64,000 nucleotides of DNA from Drosophila persimilis (lineage: Eukaryota; Arthropoda; Insecta; Diptera; Drosophilidae): assembly GCF_003286085.1 (NCBI RefSeq), contig NW_020825289.1, positions 7,502,001-7,566,000 on the forward strand. The letters are read 5' to 3'. Every line of letters begins with the position of its first letter. The first letter of the stretch is position 1. The notes beneath the pieces are model-generated. The model made no database searches. It was not told the DNA's origin and was given only the letters and a program-made list of their open reading frames with translations. Position numbers and translations under genes: made by a program. Positions 38,501 through 48,602 of the stretch are shown piece after piece.

Positions 38501-40440
38501 CACTCGCACACGGCCCCGTCCGCGCCGCATTTCAGCTTAATTATTGCGTGCTCTCAACACTTTTGCTGGCCCGCTGTCTGGGGCTGGGGCTGGGGCTGAG
38601 AAAACAAAAATATTTATTTATCGCTACTTGCTGGCGAGTATTTAATTGTGCTTAGCTGCTTGTTAGTTAGCCACTTAGTTAGCCAGTTAGTTAGTCGGTT
38701 AGTCAGTGAGTTAGTTGGCGAAACAATGGCATTTCTGCATCTCCAGTGCTCCAGGGGAGGCTCACAGGCATTTAACGTTTGTCGAGTGCCGGGGCCGGAA
38801 ATCGCCAGTTAATGAATGAACCCATAGACAATCCATCAGAGAAATCCGCCATCGTTCCCATAGGGGAAATTGGTGAAAATTCAGTGAAATGTGGGTGGAA
38901 AAATAGTTTTCAATGAGAGTTTAGTTATTTATATAAATTATTTGTATCCAAGGCAGGAATTGAACCACTTCTGATCCACTTTTTCGCGTGTGAATTCTCA
39001 GGTAAACCCAAATGGAACTCCACATTTTATGGAAATAATGGAGGTGGAGTTTTTCAAGGTTTCTATATCTCATTTAATTACTTTTATTTAAGTAGAATAT
39101 TTTCAGCAATTAAATTTCAGCCCTTTTTCGCTTTTAGAAGTACTACGAGTATTTCTGATTTAGTGTATGGGGTTTTTATCCCTCTATTATATACAAAATT
39201 CCCGTCGTCGTCCGATCCTTTATTCATACTCAGAAGCGAGTTAGCCGGGGGTGGGTGTTCAGGGGAATTTTGATTACTTTTGAAAGTATGTTTCATCGTT
39301 TGAAAGATTTATTTTCCCTTAAAAAATGTAACCATTATTGCACCCCATTATAAAGCTTTTTAAAAGTGAACAGCTCCACAGATAAAATATCTTTAGAACT
39401 CCTTTCTTCCTGTGCATTTCAAAAAGTTATTTCAACCCACCCGAAGGAATCCATTCGAATTTTGTGCAATTATTTCATGCCATACTGTTGGTCGTACGGG
39501 GAATAACTTAGCAGCCAAATTGAATCAATTATTCATTGATTACGTATGGCATGCCACAAGAGGCAGAAGTGGCAAAGCAGAAACGACCAAAATCATTACC
39601 GACAAACAATCCTAATTACGAAGGAACTACGAAATTTTTGCAGCAATTACCCCGATTTCCTGCCCTCCAAACGAGGCACCTGCGCAAATAAATAATAATC
39701 GAAGAGACGGAGAGCCGACCAATAAGTTGCAGCAGTCATAACTACTTATAAGGCAATCATCAGGGGAAATATTTGAGAAATTCTGTGGAAGCATTTTTAA
39801 ATAATTTCCATTAGCCGGGATTCGCCTCGATGTGTTGTTTGTGTGTGTGCGCCATATATCATCATTATCAGGGCTGGAACCATTGCCTGCTGCCTGCTGA
39901 TGACTTTGCACATGTGAGGCATGCGATGAGAGATCCCTCCACACCACGGATTACTGTAGTTACAACCAAACCGAACGAATCAACCTCAATATGTCGACGA
40001 CTTTGTAGGCGAACGGACCATGGAATGGATGGATGGATGGCTGGCTGGAGTATGGAGTTCTCTGGCTTATAGTTTGGAGTGTGGAGTGGACAACCGCAAT
40101 GAGCTGCCATTTTACACGCAGACCCGACCCGACCCGGCCAGCGCTAATGACCAAAATGCGAGAAGGCGAATAACGAATAACGAGAAACGAAAAACCAAAA
40201 CCAAAACCAAAAATCCCACGAAAAGGGCCCAACAGCAAAAGGTGGCAATTAAAATCGAATGAGCGCCGAAGCTTCCATGTTGAGCACTAATGGGTGTCGG
40301 CCAACTGGATTGGGACTGGCTCTGGACTTGGTCTTGGTCTGGGTCTTGGACTTGGAATTGGTCTTGGAGTGGGTCTCTGAGGCGGCGATGGAGATGGAGA
40401 TGGGCCCTGCCTGGTTGAGTGTGGTGTGGAAAATGTGTAG
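29561..40440. other. Gene-free intergenic DNA
   Basis: No gene supported. AT-rich patches lie at 29690-30120, 31070-31400, 36770-37050 and 38890-39400. Simple repeats are (AC)n at 33940-33956, GGACAT/GGACGT at 37913-37953, GAGTGC at 38353-38382, and a degenerate TTAG/TTAGCCA array at about 38660-38720. A GA run is at 32820-32852. Confidence 0.55.
37913..37953. repeat. GGACAT/GGACGT hexamer array
   Basis: About seven tandem hexamers alternating GGACAT and GGACGT. Confidence 0.85.
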
Positions 40441-40445
40441 AATTG

Positions 40446-40531
40446 TTTTAATGGCCGACAATATGGCCGACTCAAAGAGAGGGACAGAGAGTGAGCGAGA
40501 AAGGGACAAAGAGAGAGAGAGAGAGAGAGAC
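40446..40531. promoter_or_regulatory. Candidate Polycomb response element-like cluster (Pho + GAGA)
   Basis: Two Pho-type sites on the minus strand (CGGCCATTAA near 40451 and CGGCCATATT near 40463) stand next to GAGAGGGACAGAGAG and a (GA) run of about 20 bp ending at 40531. Pho and GAGA-factor sites side by side are the hallmark of Drosophila PREs. Function is inference. Confidence 0.35.
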
Positions 40532-43500
40532 TAATGCAGCTTCGTCAGAAATCGAGCATAAAATATTTTTAATTAAAAACTATTTTTCTCCTTCTTCTTT
40601 TTGTCTTCTATCGTTTGCCGGAGAATTGCCATTTCCTTTTTCCCCTACGCATAAATCAAGTGGCCTCCCAGTCCCCAGTGCCGGCTGCAATTTCTCTAGA
40701 ATTACAGAGACAATTACACATGAAACGAGCTAAGCCGCCAACGCCCAAGCCCAAGCCGAAGCCTCAGTCCCAGCCCAGATTGGAGATGGACGTTGGACGT
40801 TGAAAGATGGAGATGAAAGATTGAGAGTCTCTGACACCAACCGCATCATCATGATTTGTGTGTGCGGCTTAAATAGTGCGAGCGGAAATCATGATTAGCC
40901 GGGCCATTAAAGCCACAGTTTCTATCACATTCCCCCACCCATTCCCAATTTGCCATGGCCCGAAACTCGGATGAGGGGCAATTGGGGGACCCAGAACCCA
41001 GTCCCAGAACCCAGGCCCCAGACCAGTCCTTTCCAGTCTTTTGACCCTGTGGGCCGCCATCTGGTGGGGTTCCTTTTTTGGGACCCACAAAGCCTGATGT
41101 TTTCATTTCCCGATAAAGCAGGCAAACCACTACGCCCCGAGCCGTAGATGGCACGGACCTTACTCAACCCAATCCAACGCACGCCAAGATGGAAACGGAG
41201 ACCAAGATGGAGTTGCAATCGGCTCACACTCCATGCTGCCGCCTCCGGGCTGCAGGGCAAGGAGGCTGGCTGCAGTTGTAGCAAATTAAAAAAATGCAAA
41301 TGTTGCACGTTGTTCAGCCAGACAACAAACAGCAGCAGCAGCACTAAAAGCAGCAGCAGCAGCAACTGTTTACCAACTTTATAGACTGACTTCTGCCTGG
41401 TAGCTCACAATCGTGTTCATGTGTCACCAATATGATGTCGTTGTCCAGACCCCAGTCCCAGTCGCAGACACAGACCCAGACCCAGAGCCAGGTTCAGGTC
41501 CAAGTCCAAGTCCGACGATCGAGACGAAGCGATAATAGAGACTGAGAGAGGAGACAGAGAATGTTGGGCGGAGGACCAGGCGGGACAAGCAACTGCCATG
41601 TCAGGCTGCCCGGCACAGATGGCATCATCAGCATCATCGTCGCCGTCGCCGTCGCCGTCTGTAGCCATCGATCCGATCCCTCCTCCTCGCTGAGGCAACT
41701 TCTGGGGCCTGCTGTTCGCTCTGTCTCTTTCTACCCTTCTGGAACATTTCAACATGGCTGGAAGGCCCATTGTAGGCAGGGCGCTGGGATTGGTGTCCAA
41801 AAGTAAGGGTATAACGAAAACATATGTAAATCAATCAATAGAAAATATATTGGCGTTCATCCGTTTAAGCCCCACAAACTTTCAGAAAATATTACTACAC
41901 AAATTTTGCAACAAAAACACAAATCGGAGTTTTTGAGAATCAAAAATTGCAAAATTAGGTGCCCATTGGAAAGCAGACGCGATCTGTATATCGCGGAATA
42001 ACAAATTTAGAGAACTTCGGAATAACAACGTTTGAATGCTATAGAGGACATAAATACAGTGTAAAACCGTTAAGATGTGTCTGGATCTAGAGGAACTCTT
42101 CCTTGGGGCCAATCTATGCAGCGATTGTGCAGTCCCAGGCACATGCGGAATAGATCGATTGCATTGATGTGACTCAGGATCAGGTGACGAATGGACTGCG
42201 GCGCAACAATACAGGAGGAGCAGGGGGTTCCTTCAGTATTTCCGTCGCTTGCAGAAGGCAGGTGCCAGCTAATCACACGAACGTCAACAATGATCCCAGT
42301 GATCTTAGCCCTACTTCTCCAACAATGCTTTGCCAAGGGCTATTCGAACAGCAGTAGTTCCAGAAATGTTAGATGAAGATGTTTTAGCCTCCCGCTTTAT
42401 ATGCAAGAATGTGCTGATTTGGAGAACAGTAACATAGTTCTCTGTGGTAAACAAGGACCCCAAAGTAAAGGCCAAAGGTATAGTATCTCATCGTAAAAAG
42501 AACTATCAGTATGACGAAATTTCGGCCATCTCAAACTGCAACATGGATAAACCATTCCTTTGGCTTTGGCTGGCACGCAAAATGGTTCCCAATCCCAATC
42601 TAAAATTCGTTGCCAGGCTTCCGGCAGAGGTGAAAGTTGCTAAGGCCAATACTGCCCCGCTCCTCCATCTATTCGCCTGGACCAGCTCCTTATCGTCGTT
42701 TTCCCTGTGTCCTCGATGAGCTTGTACTCCCCCGTTTAATGGCTTCTTAGTCTCCCAATAGTTGATTAAGTTTCTTTTTTAACGATCTTCTGTGGAACCA
42801 TTTTAGAGAGCTCCCAGCTGCCTCATTGAGCTGTCATTAATTTCCTACGCCGCATGAATATTCATGAATTATAGAGGTATTCTTTTTGTTTTTTCATATG
42901 AGTATGGGATGGATGCATGGATGATATTGTTTCCTCTGTGGCTTCGCTTTTTGGTAAAGCAATTTGTGTCTTAATTAATGTCCCAATCAAGACTCTCTCT
43001 GCCATCCCCTCCCCTCCCTCCCCTACCCCTCACTGCGGGCCACGACTGGCTGCAAGCCTCGTAAAAATCTCCATTTTGGGCAACGGACCCAAGTCGGGGG
43101 CTGGCTGCTTTCATATGTATTTATGCATATGTATATATATTGTATATTGGATACATAGCAGGGGGAGGCGGGGGAAGGTGGATGCAACGGCAGCAAACTC
43201 GTTTCGTTGCAGGGCACTAAATTAGTTGGCTCTTCGCGGTCCGAGACCCAACTGCAGATCCACAAAGAGTTTTCAATACAATTTCGTTTGGTTGGCTGGC
43301 TCGTCCGTTCGTTCTTAATTTCGATGGAGTCAATTTTATTGCCTTTAGCAGCAGCCAGAGACAGGGACTGGGACAGGGATAGGGCCCTGTCAGGTAGCCC
43401 CGCTAAGTAGTCGCCATCGCGTTTGGAACTGGAGTCCAGGCCCAAGTCCAAGTCCAAGTCTGTCGTCTGGGGCCGAAGCCCCAGTTAATTTGGTCATCTT

Positions 43501-44274
43501 CCATGATGTTTTGATAATGTGGCGGGAGCTGGAGCTACGGACCCAATCTCTGTGTCGTGGTCCTACGCTGCATGCCCCTCTTCTTTTTGTTCGTCTCTCT
43601 TCTGGGTTCTTGGTTCTGGGCTGCGCACGAAATTCTTGTCGCCGCGAATAATTACATAAATCAGCGATTTTTAAAGCGTTTCGAGTTTCAAACTGTCAAT
43701 GCCTCAGAATGTTGCAGCCACAGGCAGTAGGGAAAATACTCGTATACCAATACGACGAATAATCTTGTGGTCGGCTTCTTTTTGGGAGCATTGATTGCTG
43801 CGGGGGATTACGCTCTAAAATATTAACACCTTCGGTTCCCACACGAAATTTGGATTTTTATGCTGTTTCCCAGTAAAGCCAAATCGCACCTACGTAAAAA
43901 AGGGAAGCACCACGAAACCCTTTTGCCAATCTGTCAGCAATTCAAAAAGTGTTCAAAATGGAAAGATTTATGGCATAGAGATTTATAGTTTAAAGTGATC
44001 GAAGGTCCGAAAGCCCAAAAGTATAAAATCTAGATTTATTTATTCATAATTGAATGATTTGAAGACTTGATTTGGTTGAGGGAATAACGAAAGCTAAAGC
44101 CCAATGCCCAATGCCCAATGCCCATGGTTAAAGCCACTCAGAAAGCGTTCAATTGCAGCGGATGGTCGGATGACTTCAGGAGATCTCCATCTCCTCCCAT
44201 CCGACAGTTGCGGTGGGTTTTTGATGCGCTTGCACAAAAGCCAAAGTATGTGCAGATTGCAGCCCTGCAGTTCT
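40532..44274. other. Intergenic DNA with an unexplained, partly open island
   Basis: Mostly simple-sequence and AT-rich DNA, with CAG repeats at 41331-41362. From 41800 to 42720 the sequence is free of simple repeats and carries several medium-length frames on both strands, including 42336-42070 (minus) and 42444-42719 (plus), but none matches a family I recognise and no consistent exon chain emerges. An AATGCCC repeat lies at 44101-44122. Confidence 0.45.
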
Positions 44275-45860
44275 TTTTATACCCGATACTCAAAATGAGT
44301 ATTGGGGTATATTAGATTTGTGGTAAAAGTGTATGTGTGTAACGTCCAGAAGGAATCGTTTCCGACCCCATAAAGTATATATATTCTTGATCAGCATCAA
44401 TAGCCGAGTCGATTGAGCCCTGTCTGTCTGTCCGTCCGTCCGTCTGTCCGTCTGTCCGTCCCCTTCAGCGCCTAATGCTCAAAGACTATAAGAGCTAGAG
44501 CAACGATGTTTTGGATCCAGACTTCTGTGATATGTCACTGCTACAAAAATATTTCAAAACTTTGCCCCGCCCACTTCCGCCCCCACAAAGGGCGAAAATC
44601 TGTGGCATCCACAATTTTAAAGATACGAGAAAACCAGAAACGCAGAATCGTAGAGAATGACCATATCTTTTAGACTGCGGAATCTGAATTGGATCGTATT
44701 ATTATTATAGCCAGCATCAAGAAAACAATTTCATTTTTTCTCGCCCTGTCTCTCTCTAACACACACGTAGCATAGGCGGCTTTGCTTAGAGTAAAACATT
44801 AGCGCCTAGATCTCAGAGACTATAAAAGCTAGTGCAACCAAATTTGGTATCCACACTCCTAATATATCGGACCGAGACGAGTTTGTTTCAAAATTTCGCC
44901 ACACCCCCTTCCGCCCACGCAAAGGATGCAAATCTGGGGATATTCACAAATCTCAGAGACTATTAAAGCTAGAGTAACCAAATTTAGTATCCGCACTCCT
45001 GTTAGATCTCACTATAAAACGTATATCTCAAAATTTCGCCCCACCCCCTTCCGCCCCAACAAAGGACGAAAATCTGTTGCATCCACAATTTTAAAGATAC
45101 GAGAAAACCAAAAACGCAGAATCGTAGAGAATGACCATATCTCTTAGACTGCGGAATCTGAATTGGATCGTATTATTATTATAGCCAGCATCAAGAAAAC
45201 AATTTCATTTTTTCTCGCCCTGTCTCTCTCTAACACACACGTAGCATAGGCGGCTTTGCTTAGAGTATAACATTAGCGCCTAGATCTCAGAGACTATAAA
45301 AGCTAGTGCAACCAAATTTGGTATCCACACTCCTAATATATCGGACCGAGACGAGTTTGTTTCAAAATTTCGCCACACCCCCTTCCGCCCCCGCAAAGGA
45401 TGCAAATCTGGGGATATTCACAAATCTCAGAGACTATTAAAGCTAGAGTAACCAAATTTAGTATCCGCACTCCTGTTAGATCTCACTATAAAACGTATAT
45501 CTCAAAATTTCGCCCCACCCCCTTCCGCCCCCACAAAGGAAAATCTGTTGCATCCACAATATTGCAGATTTGAGAAAACTAAAAACGCAGAATCAAAGAT
45601 AATGACCATATCTATCAGATTACTGAATCTGGATCAGATCAGATCATTTTTATAGCCAAAAGGAACAAATCAATTTGCAGTGGCTACGCAGTGCCCGACG
45701 TCACGCTCAGACTGATTTTCTGTCTCTCTCGCACGCACTCTTTGTCGTGTCGTTTAATATTAGACGCCGCCTGCTGGAGGAGAGCCATACTGACTTAGTA
45801 TCGGGTATAACCGTAGAGTTGCGGTGTCCGCAGCAACTCACAACGTTCCCCCTCGTTGAT
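44275..45860. mobile_element. INE-1/DINE-1-like (mini-me/SGM type) non-autonomous element
   Basis: The left end carries an imperfect hairpin, TACCCGATACTC / GAGTATTGGGGTA. Next come TATATATA, the block AATAGCCGAGTCGAT and a (GTCY)n tract (about 44420-44460), the proto-microsatellite layout described for mini-me elements. The right end reads TAGTATCGGGTATAACCG then TAGAGTTGCGGTGTCC. It encodes no protein. The middle is expanded by internal repeats (see separate entry). It lies about 1.2 kb beyond the probable 3' end of tou. Family naming is from memory of the sequence style; boundaries are good to roughly 20 bp. Confidence 0.75.
44590..45540. repeat. 474-bp tandem duplication inside the DINE-1-like element
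   Basis: The block starting ACAATTTTAAAGATACGAG occurs at 44611 and again at 45085, 474 bp apart, with only a few differences along the copy (for example GTAAAACATT versus GTATAACATT). A degraded third start is at 45555. Inside each unit are roughly 130-140-bp sub-repeats beginning TCTCAGAGACTAT and ending with the CCCCCTTCCGCCC segment. The near identity means the duplication is recent. Confidence 0.9.
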
Positions 45861-47018
45861 TATGGGCCCTGTCACAGCCAACGGAGCATTGCATTTGCAT
45901 GGCCCAATGGAACGGTAAATGGTAAGGCCAATGGCCAGGCTCAAGCTTGCGGTTTGCTGCAACTGCAACTGCAGGTAGGCTCACTCATCTGTCGATCCAA
46001 TCGTATGGAGAGATGGAGCGTGTCAGGCAGGCAGGCAGACAGGCTGGCTGCCACCTTGGCACGAGATGCATCTTCCCAAAAAAAATGAGTTAATAGCTTT
46101 CCGGTGCAATGCAGGGACCCCATAGAAATAAGAACACACGCTTTTGTTGTTTTGTTTTTTATACGGTTTACTTTACTTATATTTTGTTTCCTTGTGCACG
46201 AAAGAGTCGAAAATGAATGCCCCACCATAATTTCATATATAAATTTTGTAAATTTTCTTTTGTTTTTCTTTTAATTTAATGTTGCTTTAGTGTGCGTGTA
46301 GTGTGTGTGTGTGTGTGTGTGTGAGTGTGTGTGTATATGTAGGAGGCTTAGTTATCGTTTAATATTTGTTAATGATTAAGTACGTTCACATATGCATTGG
46401 ATAGGGATACAATATACTGTATGTACCTATGATTTTAAAATATATTTCTATATATACTATATATCTGTATCACCACAAACACATAAATAAATACAAATCT
46501 GAATACAAATAGATATTGCTACTCCAATATATTAGCTTCTCCGTTAATTATCGCTTAGGGAAGTGACACAACTGTATGAATGCCAATAACATGCTGGGAC
46601 CAGGACTTGTTCTGGTTCTGCGGTTCTGCTTCTCGATTGGACTTTAATCTTAAGTATATATCATATATAGACTTATTTACAAGCATTGGTTAGGGGTTAG
46701 GGGGCGGGGCCATCGCTTCCTATTTACACAAGCAACTCATTGCAAATGCTGCCCCATCTCTCCATATCATATTGAACTTTACACAAAAAATCTATAATGG
46801 CTGTATGTATATCCACACAACTGCACTGCCTGCCTAATCGATTGTGCAGTTGTGTCTGTATCTTGTATCTTGTAGGTAGTTATTGTTGAGGTTTTCTGTC
46901 TGGTCTGTCTGCTATGGGTTCTGTTTCGATTCGGTTCTATTTGTATTGTTTAAGCGGGAAAACGTTTGCAAAAAACTATCTGTTCCTCCCGATATACTCG
47001 TACTTAAAGGTACTTGCA
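45861..47018. other. Spacer between the DINE-1-like element and tou
   Basis: AT-rich DNA with a (GT)n tract at 46291-46334 and TATATA patches near 46440-46460. It may include more of the tou 3' UTR if a poly(A) site further downstream is used. No gene is seen. Confidence 0.4.
46291..46334. repeat. (GT)n microsatellite
   Basis: Long GT run with interruptions, downstream of tou. Confidence 0.85.
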
Positions 47019-47112
47019 TTTATTCCTTTCGCTCTCCTCTCCGTCCGTTCAACAGTTTCGTTTTCAATTTCATTCAATTATTGTGCTGCACTGCAAATGA
47101 GTTTGATTTATT
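47019..47112 (-). terminator. Candidate poly(A) signals of tou
   Basis: Two canonical AATAAA hexamers on the minus strand (47112-47107 and 47024-47019) lie about 1.5 kb past the stop codon. Hexamers alone are frequent in AT-rich DNA, so this is only a candidate. Confidence 0.3.
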
Positions 47113-48602
47113 CAAAAATGTTTTTTTGTAATTCGTGTAAATATGATTGATTTTTGCTAACTTGTCTGTGTGTATTCTGTGTACATACTATACTATACTA
47201 CATATATAGTAAATGTATATTTAACATTTATAATTCTCATAATGCTCCCCCAACAACGGCTAGGGACTACACTTTAGGCGCGTGCATATATTGTTTTTGG
47301 ATATAGACTATCTACAGCTAAAACTTGCATTTGCATCTGCATTCTGCCCCTCACGATTCTACGTCTAAACCGTTAATCTCAATTCTCGTTTCTCGCCTCT
47401 GGAGTTGCGCTTAAATCCCGCTAGGATATGTCCAACAAAGGGTCTCCGTCTCTCGCTCCCGCCATTCAACATCATTTGATTAATATTTAACTTTTGTTTG
47501 TATTTGAATTTCGTTTTTCGTTTTGCAATTTGCGTGTTGAGATTTGCCAAAAGTTGCGATTAAAAATGCCAACTACATTGTGGAAAATTTACACAGAGAA
47601 TATAATTTAATACATTCAATTTAATTTAATTGTATGTTGCCTTCGTTTCACATTCATTTACAACTCTCGATCTGTGCCACGTACTGCCATCCCTTTTGAG
47701 TATATTTGAGTCCGCTCCGCTGCCAGATTAAGGCTCTCTCTAGTTAATATTAATGTTAATTTTAATGCTAGTATATAGGTATGTGTATATATGTTTAAAT
47801 ACAATTGTCGGAGTGGCTATAAGTACAATACAGTAATACACGTTAAAACTTAAATGAGCGCTTCGTTGATGTCAGCTTTAAACATAAAACATTACAGATA
47901 CAAATACAATTACAATTACAGTTACAATTACAATTTAAATTAAGAGTTAAAATTATTACGTTTTAGAATTGTGTAAAACAAAGCGAGACGCAGAGCTGCA
48001 CAGAGTGCACAAAATACTGTTCGAATGATGGATCGATTGATTGAATGGGGGTTGGTTTTTTCTGGGGCGACATAGTTTCATTTTGTACGTTCATTTTGTC
48101 AGAGAGTCGCGTCTGTACTGTGGATGGCTTCTTAAACGATTTTAGCTATATGTAGGAGCTGCTCGATTATGTTGGCTAATAGTTATGGTTTATACTGCTT
48201 CACTGTTTTGTTTCCTTGCTTTCGTGGATGCTTAATCAACTAGATACAATTTTGTTGCTGGCACACGCTTGTTCGCCTGGCTACTGGGGAGGACATTCGA
48301 GGCGCTCTTGCAAAGGTCTCGTCAACGAACAGCGTAGGACGTGGGCTATATATATATATATATATCTAATCGTACTATATATAAATATAATAATGCTTCT
48401 TGTGTGTGTGTTTTGCTTGTATCGGCTATCCCTCTATAATTATATACAATTGTATGCCTCCCACTCGTCCTTCTCTGCTCTAGTCCTAATCTCTTGGCCA
48501 AAATTGTGCTGCTTCGGCGGTTGTTTCCGCCGTTGGTATCACTATTTCTATGGGATCCGGTGTGGAGCTGTCGCTGGTGGCAAGCTGGAGCTGCGGATAC
48601 GA
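47019..48602 (-). other. tou: Probable 3' UTR of tou
   Basis: AT-rich sequence follows the TGA, with no reading frame of interest. It includes a TA run at 48347-48365. The first AATAAA hexamers on the minus strand that I found lie at 47112-47107 and 47024-47019, so the transcript probably ends near or just below 47.0 kb. The exact end cannot be set from sequence, and further downstream sites are possible. Confidence 0.4.

Noticed and set aside
1-44270. tRNA, rRNA or CRISPR-like arrays
   Set aside because: No cloverleaf or B-box arrangement and no spaced direct repeats were seen. The tandem repeats present are microsatellites or minisatellites without spacers.
10657-45978. CAGGTAG (Zelda-type) heptamers near 10658, 24849, 28449, 43389 and 45972
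   Set aside because: About five matches are expected by chance in 46 kb on both strands, so there is no enrichment.
1-46000. An engrailed or invected exon in the desert
   Set aside because: I looked for homeodomain-like residues in the translated frames and found none. The link to engrailed rests only on synteny.
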